The notes: generated by a model from the sequence alone, not told the origin. 64,000 nt of DNA from Spirochaetaceae bacterium (GCA_020353535.1 CP070696.1:3080368-3144367), one strand, 5' to 3'; positions 26,142 to 35,231 are shown, counted from the stretch's first letter. Made by a program: numbers and translations.

Positions 26142-27326
26142 ATGGAACTCCTGTACCTGATCAAATACGGCGAGCTATCCCTGAAGGGAAAAAACCGAAA
26201 AGATTTCGAAGCGCGGCTCCGCGAGGACATCCGCACCAGGCTGGCAGATCTGTCGATCCGGCTGCGCCAGGAATGGGGGCGGATGTATCTCCATCCTCCC
26301 GGCGGAGATCCGGCTGCGCAGAGCTTGGGGAAGATCGAATCCACTCTAGCCCGAACCTTCGGGATCATCGGTTTTGCCAGGAGCTATGCCGTAGCCCAGT
26401 CCATGGACCAAATCGAGGAAGCAGCCCTGATCCTGGCTGAAGAACTGATTGCCAGTCGGGGCATACGATTCAAGATAGAGGCTCGTCGATCCGACAAGAG
26501 CTTTTCCTTAAGCTCCTACCAGATCTGCTGCCACCTCGGCGACAGCCTGAGCAGACACTTTCCGGAGTTGAAGGTAGACCTCAATCGACCGGACTGGACG
26601 ATCCAGGTCGAAGTCCGCCGCCGGGTCTATATATACGGTCCGCAGAGCAGGGCCCCGGGGGGATTGCCGTTGGGAGCAAGCGGCCGGGGCTTGCTCCTGC
26701 TGTCCGGAGGCATCGACTCCCCCGTGGCCGGCTATCTGATGGGCAAGAGGGGATTGGCCATGGATGCTGTATACTACCACACGCCCCCCTATACCTCTGA
26801 GCAAGCCCGAGAAAAGGTCCAGCAACTGGCGGGGATTCTCGCGGAGTACGTCACCGGGCTGCACCTGTGGATCGTACCGTTTACGGAGATTCAGCTGAAG
26901 ATCAACAATCTGGCCCGCAAGGAGGCCACCACATTGCTGGTTCGGGCGGCGATGATGGCGATTGCCGATCGACTGGCCCGCAGGCATGGCCACGATTGCC
27001 TGGTCACCGGGGAGAGCCTCGGACAGGTAGCCAGTCAAACCGTGCAGAGTCTGCACTTCACCGGCAGCTACACGGGGCTACCCCTGTTCCGGCCCTTGAT
27101 TGGAATGGACAAGGCGGAGATCATCCGGGCGGCTCAGGAGATCGGGACCTACGAGACTTCGATTCTTCCCTACCAGGACTGCTGCACCCTCTTCGCTCCG
27201 CAGCACCCCGAGGTTCGCCCGCGCATCGACAGAATGGTCAGCGTGTTCCGCTCCCTTGCGCTGGAAAAGCTAATTTCAAAAGCCGTGGATGAGAGTGAGC
27301 TTTCAATCGCCGGAAGAGCTCTTTGA
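26142..27326 (+). CDS. thiI: tRNA 4-thiouridine synthetase ThiI
   Basis: 394 residues from ATG 26142, two bases after the desulfurase stop. N-terminal ferredoxin-like/THUMP part starts LIKYGELSLKGKNRKDFE. The PP-loop ATP site is LLLSGGIDSPVAGYLMGKRG near residue 187. Later VTGESLGQVASQT and the DCCTLFAPQHP motif are typical. There is no C-terminal rhodanese domain, as in many ThiI proteins of this length. It thiolates U8 of tRNA (a UV sensor) using sulfur from the neighbouring desulfurase; a role in thiamin thiazole formation is less likely without thi genes nearby. Confidence 0.95.
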   Translation: MELLYLIKYGELSLKGKNRKDFEARLREDIRTRLADLSIRLRQEWGRMYLHPPGGDPAAQSLGKIESTLARTFGIIGFARSYAVAQSMDQIEEAALILAEELIASRGIRFKIEARRSDKSFSLSSYQICCHLGDSLSRHFPELKVDLNRPDWTIQVEVRRRVYIYGPQSRAPGGLPLGASGRGLLLLSGGIDSPVAGYLMGKRGLAMDAVYYHTPPYTSEQAREKVQQLAGILAEYVTGLHLWIVPFTEIQLKINNLARKEATTLLVRAAMMAIADRLARRHGHDCLVTGESLGQVASQTVQSLHFTGSYTGLPLFRPLIGMDKAEIIRAAQEIGTYETSILPYQDCCTLFAPQHPEVRPRIDRMVSVFRSLALEKLISKAVDESELSIAGRAL

Positions 27327-27584
27327 ATCGCTGCTGGTGGTTTTGCTCTCGCTTTTGCTTTCTTTTGATTTGGAGGAGCCGTTGCCGCCGGTGACTGCGG
27401 AGGAGCGTTTGTAATCCGTGGTGTAGAAACCGCTTCCCTTAAAGATGATACCCATACCGCCACCAAACAGACGACGAACGCGTTTCCCGCACTTGGGACA
27501 GACCTCGATCGGATCGTCGGTGATGCTTTGAAACTCTTCGAAACGATGTTTGCAGGACCTGCACTCGTACTCGTATGTGGGCAT
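27303..27584 (-). CDS. FmdB/CxxC-type zinc-ribbon regulatory protein
   Basis: 93 residues from ATG 27584, with CAGGAGAAG upstream. The zinc ribbon is clear: YEYECRSCKHRFE and VCPKCGKRVRRLF, ending GSGFYTTDYK, the standard FmdB family layout. The rest is a low-complexity Ser/Lys/Glu-rich tail of about 35 residues. FmdB-type proteins are small putative regulators, named from formamide/amide genes; their mechanism is not settled. Its 3' end overlaps the end of thiI by 24 bases in convergent orientation. Confidence 0.85.
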   Translation of the reverse strand: MPTYEYECRSCKHRFEEFQSITDDPIEVCPKCGKRVRRLFGGGMGIIFKGSGFYTTDYKRSSAVTGGNGSSKSKESKSESKTTSSDSKSSSGD

Positions 27585-27721
27585 CTGCTTCTCCTGAGCT
27601 ATCCGTTTTTTCAGGCGAGAATTTACTACAAATCCATCGCGTCGACAACCCGCTCGTTGGCGGGACAATAGGTCCGCCAGAGACCAGGCGAGTTTGCTGA
27701 GACCGTGAACAAATGGCCTCT

Positions 27722-29557
27722 TTAACGAGTGTCAGTGGCAATATCTTCCATACCCAAACTTGTCAATCTTTCCAGAGACGGTTTTCCGCTCACTGCATCC
27801 CAATCCCGCAGAGTATAGTATTCGCCCAACATCGATTCCATGTCCGGCACTCGCCCCTTTGCCGCTCCATCGGACAGCGGCCGCAGTAGAATATCGGGGA
27901 GACGGTCTTCTCCGGCGGACGATCCCAGACGGCAGCTCAGAACGCGCTGCAACTGGAAGATCCGTTCGCCTGTGAGCAGCACATCATCGGCATTCAAATG
28001 AAAACCTGAAGCCGCCTCGGTCATATCCAGCACTTCCTGTAGAGGTATGATGGCGAAGTGACACAATCCAAGGGAATCGGTAAAGGCCCGCCAGTTCTGG
28101 GCGGTAACAACCGGTTGGGCTTTGTCGCTGCCGAACTGATCGCCAGGAACAAGCTCCAGGTCAGGATTGCCCATACCGATTTCAACTGTGTGGTAATCGC
28201 CCCTGTTGTGGCAGGCTCCGCGCGGGGAGGTAGCGTAGATCAATCCCATGGCGGTAAAGGCGCGGGGATCGTGCATCGGCACCTCCAGTCCCTTCACGTG
28301 TGCCGCATCCCCGCTGCGGTCATAGCGCTCTCCCATAGCCCGAACGCCTTCGGCCAGGATTGCCCCGAAACCCTGTTTTCTCCCTATTTGATGCAGCAGG
28401 GCTATAGCTGCCTCGGCATCGCCCCAGTGCAGCGCCAAGCCCCCCGTATCAGCGGCTGTAATCACTCGCTGGTCGTAGAGATAATAGGCAAAGGATACGC
28501 TGACGCCGGCACTGATGGTATCCAGCCCGTACAAATTGCAAAGTCGATTCAGATAGCTCACCGCAGCCAGATCATCGACCAGCAGCATGGAACCCCAGGC
28601 AGCAACCGCCTCATACTCCGGTCCCTCACCCTCGGGCAATGCGTGGCTGCCCTCCCGCACACTGACGACTCGCTTGCAGCGAATGGGGCACCCAAAGCAG
28701 CCCTTCGATCCGGTGAGAATTGTCTCCGCCATGGTCACGCCGCTGAGTACTGTGGCTTGGGGGAAATCGCCCTGCGTGTAGTATCTGCTGGGAAGGCTGC
28801 CGAAAGCGATGCCCGAATCGACATTGGAAGCTGTGCCGAAGTCCCGAAAAACCTGGCTGATCAGGGCGTCGCGCAGGCCCTTCAGGGATTGACGGGAAGC
28901 GCTTCGGAACTTCGTGGCGTTGGCAAGGGGCCACCTGCTGCCGCCGTGAACAGCGATTGCTTTGAGATTCTTTGAGCCCATCACCGCGCCCATTCCGGTA
29001 CGTCCGGCAGCAGCCCTCTCATGAGAGATAATGGCGCCGTAGGGAACGAGTCGCTCACCGGCTTGGCCGATGCAAATCGATCGGGTCGGCTTTCCCGGAC
29101 ATTCGCTCTCCAGGATTTTCCTGGTGGAATGGGTGTCCTTTCCCCACAGGTGATCTGCCGCACGTATCTCCAATTGGTCAGTGCCGATGTACAGATAGAC
29201 CGGCGAAGCCGAGCGGCCTTTCACGATAAGGCCGTCATAGCCGGCAAGGCGTAGCTCTGCTCCGAAAAAACCCCCACAGTTAGACTCTCCGTATATGCCG
29301 GTCAGTGGGGATCGGGCAGCCACCACCCAGCGGGCCGCTGCCGGAGCTCCACTGCCGGTCAGCAGGCCGTTCATAAACACCAGGGGATTATCCGGACCCA
29401 GGGGAATGGTCGAGCGGTCAATCAGATCGTAGAGATAGCGGCAGGCAAGACCCGAGCCGCCAAGATACTGCCGGGCATAAGGTTCATTGAGCGGCTGGGA
29501 TGCTATTTCCCCGGTTGACAGATCGACCGTCAGCACCTCGCCCGTGTAGCCGTTCAC
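27722..29557 (-). CDS. Tungsten-dependent aldehyde:ferredoxin oxidoreductase
   Basis: 611 residues, normal for AOR. It oxidises aldehydes to acids with ferredoxin and a bis-pterin tungsten cofactor, a strictly anaerobic reaction. The N-terminus GYTGEVLTVDLSTGEI, AARSPLTGIYGESNCGGFFG and GRTGMGAVMGSKNLKAIAV are family hallmarks. The 4Fe-4S ligands are CFGCPIRC near residue 293 and the distal Cys in DSLGLCHF near 508. GTG start preceded by GAGG. Thirty bases after the alcohol dehydrogenase stop; together the two could carry alcohol to aldehyde to acid. Confidence 0.95.
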   Translation of the reverse strand: MNGYTGEVLTVDLSTGEIASQPLNEPYARQYLGGSGLACRYLYDLIDRSTIPLGPDNPLVFMNGLLTGSGAPAAARWVVAARSPLTGIYGESNCGGFFGAELRLAGYDGLIVKGRSASPVYLYIGTDQLEIRAADHLWGKDTHSTRKILESECPGKPTRSICIGQAGERLVPYGAIISHERAAAGRTGMGAVMGSKNLKAIAVHGGSRWPLANATKFRSASRQSLKGLRDALISQVFRDFGTASNVDSGIAFGSLPSRYYTQGDFPQATVLSGVTMAETILTGSKGCFGCPIRCKRVVSVREGSHALPEGEGPEYEAVAAWGSMLLVDDLAAVSYLNRLCNLYGLDTISAGVSVSFAYYLYDQRVITAADTGGLALHWGDAEAAIALLHQIGRKQGFGAILAEGVRAMGERYDRSGDAAHVKGLEVPMHDPRAFTAMGLIYATSPRGACHNRGDYHTVEIGMGNPDLELVPGDQFGSDKAQPVVTAQNWRAFTDSLGLCHFAIIPLQEVLDMTEAASGFHLNADDVLLTGERIFQLQRVLSCRLGSSAGEDRLPDILLRPLSDGAAKGRVPDMESMLGEYYTLRDWDAVSGKPSLERLTSLGMEDIATDTR

Positions 29558-29587
29558 TCCCTCGTCCTCAAAACAGCGGTTCGTACA

Positions 29588-30751
29588 TCAGAAATCTACA
29601 GTTTCGCCTGCATAGGCGCAGCGGAACAGCTTCTGCAGTTCCGTACCGTCAGGCACTCGGGCCACGGTCACCGTGGTGACCTCATTTTCGGCCCGATCTA
29701 CCAGTGCCGCCAGGGATTCCTCAAAAGTTGCGGGCTCTATACCCGCATCTTGTACCGACAGGGGTTGACCGACGCTCCCGGCCAGGGACCGTATCTGTGA
29801 TATCAGCACTCTGATGATCTCCATACGGGATCCGTCAGAAATGCCGACGGAGCGACCGATATCCTCGTACCTCTCGGCCACCGCCTCGGCCAGATATTCC
29901 ATCGTATAGGGAAGAAATAAGCCGACGGCGCGGCCATGGGGCACATGGAAAAGCGCCCCCAATGCGTGACCCATACTATGGGCAAGACCGGCCATTGCGT
30001 TGCCAAAGGACATGCTGGCCAGCGTGGCCGCGTGCATCATGCCGGTTCGCGCTTCCCGGTCGGATCCGTCGGCGTACGCGCGGGACAGGTACCGAAACAC
30101 GAGCTTCACCGCACTCAATGCCGGTGCATCCGAAAAATCACTCCGCCAGTTGGACGTATATCCTTCGATAGAATGGACCAGCACATCCATGCCGGTATCC
30201 CCGCTGATCTGAGCCGGTAGATTCATTACGAAGGAAATATCGAGGATGGCGATGTCCGGCATGGTCTCCCGTGAACCTAGGGCCAGTTTGCGATGCTCCT
30301 TCGCATCGGTAAGGACAATTCCCCAGGTCACTTCCGAACCGGTGCCGCTGGTGGTGGGTATGGCGATCAGCCGCGCTTTTTGACGCAGATTAAGAATCTC
30401 CGTAGGGCTAATCGCGTCGGGCCGGATATCAGAACGGGCATATAACACCCAGATTGCCTTGGCCGCATCCATCACCGAGCCGCCGCCCAGAGCGATGATC
30501 CAGTCCGGCCGGTAGTCGCGAGCCAGACGCGCACCCTCCTCCACGGTTTGCAGAGTTGGATCGGGTTCCACCCCAGAAAAGATCCGGTACGGCAGTCCGG
30601 CTTTTTCAAGCTGGCTGGTAACCTGCTCTACGTATCCGAGCCCGACGATGTTGCGGTCCGTGACGATGAGCGCTCGTTCACCCCGTATCTCGCGGAGGTG
30701 CTCCAGAGCGTCCTCCCCGAATACGATCGTCGGACAGCTGAAAAACCACAA
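29588..30751 (-). CDS. Iron-containing (group III) alcohol dehydrogenase
   Basis: 387 residues, normal length. NAD motif GGGSVMDAAKAIW near residue 95 and TTSGTGSEVT near 138. Metal ligands: Asp and His in DTGMDVLVHSIEGYTS, and two His in GLAHSMGHALGALFHVPHG. It interconverts an alcohol and an aldehyde or ketone with NAD(H). The start is a TTG at 30751 placed after AGGA, which overlaps the stop of the preceding small gene. In an operon with an SCP2 protein, a small DUF and AOR. Physiological substrate unknown. Confidence 0.93.
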   Translation of the reverse strand: MWFFSCPTIVFGEDALEHLREIRGERALIVTDRNIVGLGYVEQVTSQLEKAGLPYRIFSGVEPDPTLQTVEEGARLARDYRPDWIIALGGGSVMDAAKAIWVLYARSDIRPDAISPTEILNLRQKARLIAIPTTSGTGSEVTWGIVLTDAKEHRKLALGSRETMPDIAILDISFVMNLPAQISGDTGMDVLVHSIEGYTSNWRSDFSDAPALSAVKLVFRYLSRAYADGSDREARTGMMHAATLASMSFGNAMAGLAHSMGHALGALFHVPHGRAVGLFLPYTMEYLAEAVAERYEDIGRSVGISDGSRMEIIRVLISQIRSLAGSVGQPLSVQDAGIEPATFEESLAALVDRAENEVTTVTVARVPDGTELQKLFRCAYAGETVDF

Positions 30752-30761
30752 GGGCCAATTC

Positions 30762-31028
30762 CTACTTGTACCAATCCGGCTGGATCGGCTCTACTTCGTG
30801 TATCACCTCAACAGGCAGCATTGGTACGGCCGCCCCAAGGAACCTCTGCAGAGTCTGTTCATCCGCAGCTTCCCACTCGCAAACCATGCGATACTCACTC
30901 GGTATGAACCAGCTGTTGAGCCACTGCAAACCCGCGGGAAGCGACCTCTGCACCTGACGAGCGGCCTCTACAATCTCTTCCTGCGAGATCACCTCAGATC
31001 CTGTGTGGAAAACAAGATAACGAGCCAT
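30762..31028 (-). CDS. Small ferredoxin-like-fold protein (DUF4242-like)
   Basis: 88 residues with a strong GGGGGAGG just before ATG 31028. The beta-alpha-beta pattern (ARYLVFHT, helix SQEEIVEAARQV, then LQWLNSWFIPSEYRMVCEWEA, helix DEQTLQRFLGAA, strand VEVIHEVEPI) resembles DUF4242 and nickel-binding ferredoxin-like small proteins. That match is by pattern only. It lies between the SCP2 gene and the alcohol dehydrogenase with small gaps, so it belongs to that operon. Function unknown; a sensor or carrier of a small ligand or metal is possible. Confidence 0.6.
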   Translation of the reverse strand: MARYLVFHTGSEVISQEEIVEAARQVQRSLPAGLQWLNSWFIPSEYRMVCEWEAADEQTLQRFLGAAVPMLPVEVIHEVEPIQPDWYK

Positions 31029-31059
31029 GCCTCCCCCCTTTTATTTATTCCCTCCAGCT

Positions 31060-31470
31060 TCATTCGGGAAACTGTGTTGGTACTGCCGTAGTGCAATTGA
31101 CCAGTTCTTTGGCGGCTTTAACGGCGCGCAGAACTTTGCCCAGGTTTCCCTTCAACTGGAGCTGCCGAGTTACCAAACCCTGGATGGGATCCAGGTTTTT
31201 TTCGATAACCCGCCTCCAAATGCGGACCGGCGCCGATATAACAAACTCCGGATCTATATCGGAGGGATTGTCCACCACAAAGGCCTTCCTGCTTTTGCCG
31301 TGCCAGAGATCGACATAGTAGTAGACCGATCCTTCCATAGTTTCATCGGGGTCCAGGACGAAATAGAAATCCCCTTCCCAGCTCTTGGCTGCCTCCGCGT
31401 ATGCTGCACTACTGTTGATGGCCTGGTGGAAGGCTTCCAGCCACTCAGCTGAACCGAAAAGCATCGTCAC
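31060..31470 (-). CDS. SCP2 sterol-binding domain protein
   Basis: 136 residues from GTG 31470, placed 5 bases after AGGAGG. The fold pattern of SCP2-like lipid carriers is visible: a first helix AEWLEAFHQAINSS, strand pair GDFYFVLDPDETMEGSVYYYVDLWHGKS, FVISAPVRIWRRVIEKNLDPIQGLVTRQLQLKGNLGKVLRAVKAAKELV. SCP2 domains bind fatty acyl or other hydrophobic ligands. First clear gene of the AOR operon, so it may present a hydrophobic alcohol or aldehyde to the enzymes downstream (inference). Its GTGA start overlaps the stop of a short upstream open frame. Confidence 0.78.
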   Translation of the reverse strand: MTMLFGSAEWLEAFHQAINSSAAYAEAAKSWEGDFYFVLDPDETMEGSVYYYVDLWHGKSRKAFVVDNPSDIDPEFVISAPVRIWRRVIEKNLDPIQGLVTRQLQLKGNLGKVLRAVKAAKELVNCTTAVPTQFPE

Positions 31471-31791
31471 TCTTCCCTCCTTTGGCGTCGTTTGCGAGAA
31501 TATCCAACTGCACCGCCTGGAGCTCCATCCGCAATGAGCAGGTTGCCGATGGTCAAGCAGGCAGCACGAGCCTGAATGACCATACAGTAATCTATCCTGA
31601 GTTTCAGTTCAACGCCACCAAGTTGCTCGGGATTTTTCAGTCCAAGAAGTTGAGGAGGGAAACGCTAGTCAGGTGCGCTCCTTACCGGCAAGTTCCCTTG
31701 GGAGGCAGCCTATCAGGAGATGGCCTCCGAGGCCACAGAAGCTCCGGAGTGGTCGGGGTGGGACGCAGCGGTCGGCGCCTGAAACGAACGC
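31471..31791. other. Gene-poor stretch with a short minus-strand open frame upstream of the SCP2 operon
   Basis: No firm gene. On the minus strand the frame from 31664 down to a TGA at 31469-31467 is open for 65 codons and its stop overlaps the SCP2 GTG. The only ATG is at 31583 (38 residues ending in a run of Arg and Glu). The coding look is moderate and no family is recognised; it may be a short leader gene or the worn end of a lost gene. A GGCCTCCGAGGCC palindrome lies near 31722. Confidence 0.3.
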
Positions 31792-32760
31792 CTAGGGAAT
31801 CAGCAGCACCTTGCCCACGGTTTTGCGCGCCTCCAGCCGACGATGAGCCTCGGCCGCCTCGGCCAGGGGAAGCTTCTCTCCGATGTGCAGGACCAGCTTG
31901 CCCCTGGCGATCCAGCCCAACACCTCCGAGGCTCTTCTTTCCAGACTCTGCCGGTCCGCTACGTAGTGAAACAGGGACGGCCGGGTGAGGTAGAGGGATC
32001 CCTTGGCGCCCAGGATAGCCGGCTCGATCGGGTCGATCTTGCCGCTGGATTGACCGAAGCTGACCAGGATTCCCCGCCGGCTGAGGCACTCCAGGCTCTT
32101 TAGGAAGGTGGTCTGGCCGACCGAATCGTACACCGCGTTCACCCCGGTGCCGCCGGTCAGTCGCTTGACCTCCTCCACGAAGTCGGTCTGGGTGTAGAGG
32201 ATCAGCTCGTCGGCTCCAGCCTTTCGAGCCAGCTCCGCTTTCTGCTCCGTTGAAACTGTGGCTAAGACCTGGGCTCCCCTGCGCTTGGCGATCTGGACCA
32301 GAAGCCGCCCCACCCCGCCGGCTGCCGCGTGGATCAGCACGGTGTCACCTTTCTTGATCGGATAGGTGTCCACTGCCAGGTAATGGGCGGTCATGCCCTG
32401 AAGCATGGCCGCGGCGGCCTGGGGGAAATCGATGCCTTCGGGCAGCTTGACCAGCTTGTCAGCGGGCACCGCCGCGTACTCCGCGTACCCTCCCGAACGC
32501 CCCTGCCAGGCCACTCTATCCCCGACCCGGAGAGTTTCCACCGCAGAACCGATCTTCTCAACGATCCCGGATCCTTCCAATCCCAGGGTGTAGGGAAGCT
32601 TGACCGGGTACAATCCGCTCCGCTGATAGACATCGATGAAGTTGACCCCTGCGGCTTTGACCTTGACCAGCGCCTGGTCCTCACCGGCCTCCGGAATGGG
32701 CAGCTCGGTCAGGCCCATGACCTCGGGTCCGCCGTTTTTCTGTATTTGAATCGCTTTCAT
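31792..32760 (-). CDS. Zinc-less NADPH:quinone oxidoreductase (MDR superfamily)
   Basis: 322 residues from ATG 32760 (a TTG at 32769 has no ribosome site). It is a medium-chain reductase of the QOR family: N-terminal MKAIQIQKNGGPEVMGL, GLEGSGIVEKIG in the catalytic half, VLIHAAAGGVGRLLVQIAKRRGA as the NADPH glycine motif near residue 150, and YDSVGQTTFLKSL. Zinc-binding Cys residues are absent. Reduces quinones or enones with NADPH. It follows hisF on the same strand after 52 bases. Confidence 0.92.
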   Translation of the reverse strand: MKAIQIQKNGGPEVMGLTELPIPEAGEDQALVKVKAAGVNFIDVYQRSGLYPVKLPYTLGLEGSGIVEKIGSAVETLRVGDRVAWQGRSGGYAEYAAVPADKLVKLPEGIDFPQAAAAMLQGMTAHYLAVDTYPIKKGDTVLIHAAAGGVGRLLVQIAKRRGAQVLATVSTEQKAELARKAGADELILYTQTDFVEEVKRLTGGTGVNAVYDSVGQTTFLKSLECLSRRGILVSFGQSSGKIDPIEPAILGAKGSLYLTRPSLFHYVADRQSLERRASEVLGWIARGKLVLHIGEKLPLAEAAEAHRRLEARKTVGKVLLIP

Positions 32761-32812
32761 AGACTTCAAGGTACTTCAATCCAGGCGGCGGTGCAAGGCG
32801 AGAGATCGCGGC

Positions 32813-33580
32813 TCATTCAAGACGCACGGGAATGCTCCGGTCCCGAAGGTAGGTCTTGATCTGTGCTATGGAATAGGTGCCGAAGTGCACCATGGAGGCG
32901 ACCAGCGCGGCGTCGGCCCTGCCCTGCTCGAACACCTCGTACAGATGTCCCGGGTGACCCGCCCCGCCCGAAGCCACCACCGGAATTGATACTCGCTCGG
33001 AGATCAGCCGGGTCAGGGACAGCTCGTAGCCCTCCTGGCCGCCGTCGGCATCTATGGAGTTGAGTACGATCTCCCCCGCACCCAACCTCTCCGCCTCAAG
33101 GGCCCAGGCAAGGGCATCCAGATTCGTGGCTTTCCGGCCTCCGTCGATGAACACCCGGTAGCCGCTGGGCATCTCCGCATCTCTGGCCGCATCCATTCCC
33201 AGCACTACGCACTGACTCCCGAAACGCACCGCCCCCTCGGCGATGAGCTTTGGATTGCGCACCGCCTGGGAGTTCACGCTCACCTTCTCCGCTCCGGCCA
33301 GCAGAACCTCGTGCATCTGCTCCACCGAGGAGATGCCGCCGCCCACGGCGAAGGGAACGAAGATCACCCGGGCCACCCGTTCGACCACATCGACGAAGAT
33401 CCTGCGGCGTTCGGCGGAGGCGGTGATGTCGTAGAACACCAGCTCGTCAACACCCTGTTCGTAGTAGCTGCGGGCCATTTCCACAGGATCGCCCACCTCC
33501 CGGTTGTCCCGGAAGCGCACCCCTTTGGTGGTCTGTCCCTCCCGGACATCGAGGCAGACGATGATTCGCTTGGCCAGCAT
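32813..33580 (-). CDS. hisF: Imidazole glycerol phosphate synthase, cyclase subunit
   Basis: 255 residues from ATG 33580, preceded by GGAGG. A (beta/alpha)8 barrel that uses ammonia from HisH to make imidazole glycerol phosphate and AICAR in histidine synthesis. Visible: MLAKRIIVCLDV with the catalytic Asp11, VGGGISSVEQMHEVLLAGAEKVSVNS, the second catalytic Asp in VVLGMDAARD, NSIDADGGQEGY and VVASGGAGHPGH (phosphate sites). It overlaps nothing and starts inside the end region of hisH. No other his genes are in the window. Confidence 0.96.
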   Translation of the reverse strand: MLAKRIIVCLDVREGQTTKGVRFRDNREVGDPVEMARSYYEQGVDELVFYDITASAERRRIFVDVVERVARVIFVPFAVGGGISSVEQMHEVLLAGAEKVSVNSQAVRNPKLIAEGAVRFGSQCVVLGMDAARDAEMPSGYRVFIDGGRKATNLDALAWALEAERLGAGEIVLNSIDADGGQEGYELSLTRLISERVSIPVVASGGAGHPGHLYEVFEQGRADAALVASMVHFGTYSIAQIKTYLRDRSIPVRLE

Positions 33581-33591
33581 GCTGCCTCCGC

Positions 33592-34209
33592 CTATGGTTT
33601 CCAAGCGAGGAAGTTGCCGAGCAGCCGCAGACCGCTTTCAGCGGATTTTTCCGGATGGAACTGGCAGGCAGCCAGGTTATCCCGGGCCACGGCAGCGGCG
33701 AAACGCAGGCCGTACTCACACTCCCCGATTACCGCCTGCGGGTCCGCCGGAATAGGATAGTAGGAATGGACGAAGTAGAAGAAGGCACCGTCGCTAATCC
33801 CGTCGAACAGGGGATGGGAACGGGTCTGAAACACCCGGTTCCAGCCCATATGTGGAACTTTGAGCCCCCCCTTGGCCGGGAAGCGCGCCACCGCTCCCTC
33901 CAGGAAGCTAAGGCAGGGTGTGCTGCGCTCCTCCGATCGATCGAAGATGATCTGGCAGCCCAAACAGATCCCCAGTAGGGGTCTTCCCGCCCGCCAGACC
34001 CGGTTGATGGCCCGGTCCAGACCGGAAGCGGACAGCTCCTGCATGGCGGCCCGGGCTTCCCCTACCCCCGGAACGATCAGTCTGTCCGCGGCAGCCACCT
34101 CCTCGGCTTTGGAGGAAAAACGAAACTGCGCACCCAGATGGTGCAGAGCCATCTCTACGCTGTGCAAATTCCCGGCCCGGTAGTCCGCCACGACCAGATC
34201 TCCGCTCAC
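33592..34209 (-). CDS. hisH: Imidazole glycerol phosphate synthase, glutamine amidotransferase subunit
   Basis: 205 residues. GTG start overlapping the stop of the lipoprotein gene (GTGA). Class I glutaminase with catalytic Cys in PLLGICLGCQIIF near residue 83, and His and Glu in ACQFHPEKS near 188. N-terminal VVADYRAGNLHSV and MGWNRV are typical of HisH. It releases ammonia that passes through the HisF barrel. hisF starts 11 bases after the hisH stop region on the same strand, so the two subunits are made together. Confidence 0.95.
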   Translation of the reverse strand: MSGDLVVADYRAGNLHSVEMALHHLGAQFRFSSKAEEVAAADRLIVPGVGEARAAMQELSASGLDRAINRVWRAGRPLLGICLGCQIIFDRSEERSTPCLSFLEGAVARFPAKGGLKVPHMGWNRVFQTRSHPLFDGISDGAFFYFVHSYYPIPADPQAVIGECEYGLRFAAAVARDNLAACQFHPEKSAESGLRLLGNFLAWKP

Positions 34210-35231
34210 GGCTGCTGCCCTGTGACCAAGTTCACGGGAAGCAGGATCTGGAAGAATGAGGCGAGCTCCGCTGGGCTTAAGGTCAGTGATTCGATACGCG
34301 CCGAACCTCCGTCGGTGCGTATGGTGGCAGCCTTTAGTTTCCCCACCGGATCCTCCGCCTGGACTTTGCGCATCCAGAGGGTAAGCATCAATCGCAGCAG
34401 TGTCTCAACAGCGCGGGGATTCTCCACCTCCGAAAGGAGAAAAACGACCTCCAGCTCGTAATCTTCCCCCCCTGCTGCGCCTGATCCTGCAGCGCTGATC
34501 CAGAGCTGGCGGATGGGGAGTCTTTGAAAGACTACTGCTGGATCCTGGGCGGAGGAGGCGGATAGGGATATGGCAGCCAAAGCGAGGGGATCGGGTAGGT
34601 AGAAGAACAGGTCCGCACCTTCCAGCTCGGCCGACACTTCAGCCGGAAGGCGATCGGAGCCGGGGGCATGAAATCGCCGCAGCAGGGTCTCCGCACCCGC
34701 TGGATCTCCGCCGCTGGCTAGCAGGACGGAGCGCTGCGGCACCGCGACCTGCAGGTTCCCCTTTCGCCAGTAGGTCCGGTAGGACCAGTGGGTGCTGGTG
34801 AAACCCCGACCGGGCATCCGTTCCAACTGGACCCGCTCCCACGCTGGATCGAGGTCGAGCCGGCGGGCTACCGAGCCCGAGGTGAGGTCGCCCAAAGCGA
34901 TCATAGCAAAATCCGGTGGCTCCCCCTGAGCGAGGCGAATGCGGGTATGGACGCGACTGAGTTTGGCGGTGAGCCTCTCCAGCTGCTCCAATTCGGATCC
35001 GGCGGTCGCGGCCAGGATCTTGAGCAGGCTCCGTGAGGAGGCCACATCCACCGATGCGTACAGCGAATCGGGGGACAGCGGCGGTAGAACACCCATCCAA
35101 TGGGCTTCTTCCTGGGAAGGGGGCAGAGTGGCGCAGGAGAACAGCAGCAGAAACATTAGGGGAAACAGGCAAACGAGCCGGGCTGCGGACCTGTTCACCG
35201 CGGCACCACGCGCGGCCGACCGGCTCACCAT
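34206..35231 (-). CDS. Putative lipoprotein of unknown function
   Basis: About 341 residues from ATG 35231. An in-frame ATG at 35315, inside the end of ileS, has AGGAG only 2 bases away and would give 369 residues. A lipoprotein signal is visible: Arg residues, then CLFPLMFLLLFSC, a spirochaete-type lipobox with Cys. The mature part has no recognised domain; it contains LYASVDVASSRSLLKILAA, GADLFFYLPDP and LEVVFLLSEVENPRAVETLLRLML, suggesting a mixed alpha/beta periplasmic domain. Between ileS and hisH, with overlaps on both sides. Function unknown; membrane attachment is likely. Confidence 0.7.
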   Translation of the reverse strand: MVSRSAARGAAVNRSAARLVCLFPLMFLLLFSCATLPPSQEEAHWMGVLPPLSPDSLYASVDVASSRSLLKILAATAGSELEQLERLTAKLSRVHTRIRLAQGEPPDFAMIALGDLTSGSVARRLDLDPAWERVQLERMPGRGFTSTHWSYRTYWRKGNLQVAVPQRSVLLASGGDPAGAETLLRRFHAPGSDRLPAEVSAELEGADLFFYLPDPLALAAISLSASSAQDPAVVFQRLPIRQLWISAAGSGAAGGEDYELEVVFLLSEVENPRAVETLLRLMLTLWMRKVQAEDPVGKLKAATIRTDGGSARIESLTLSPAELASFFQILLPVNLVTGQQP

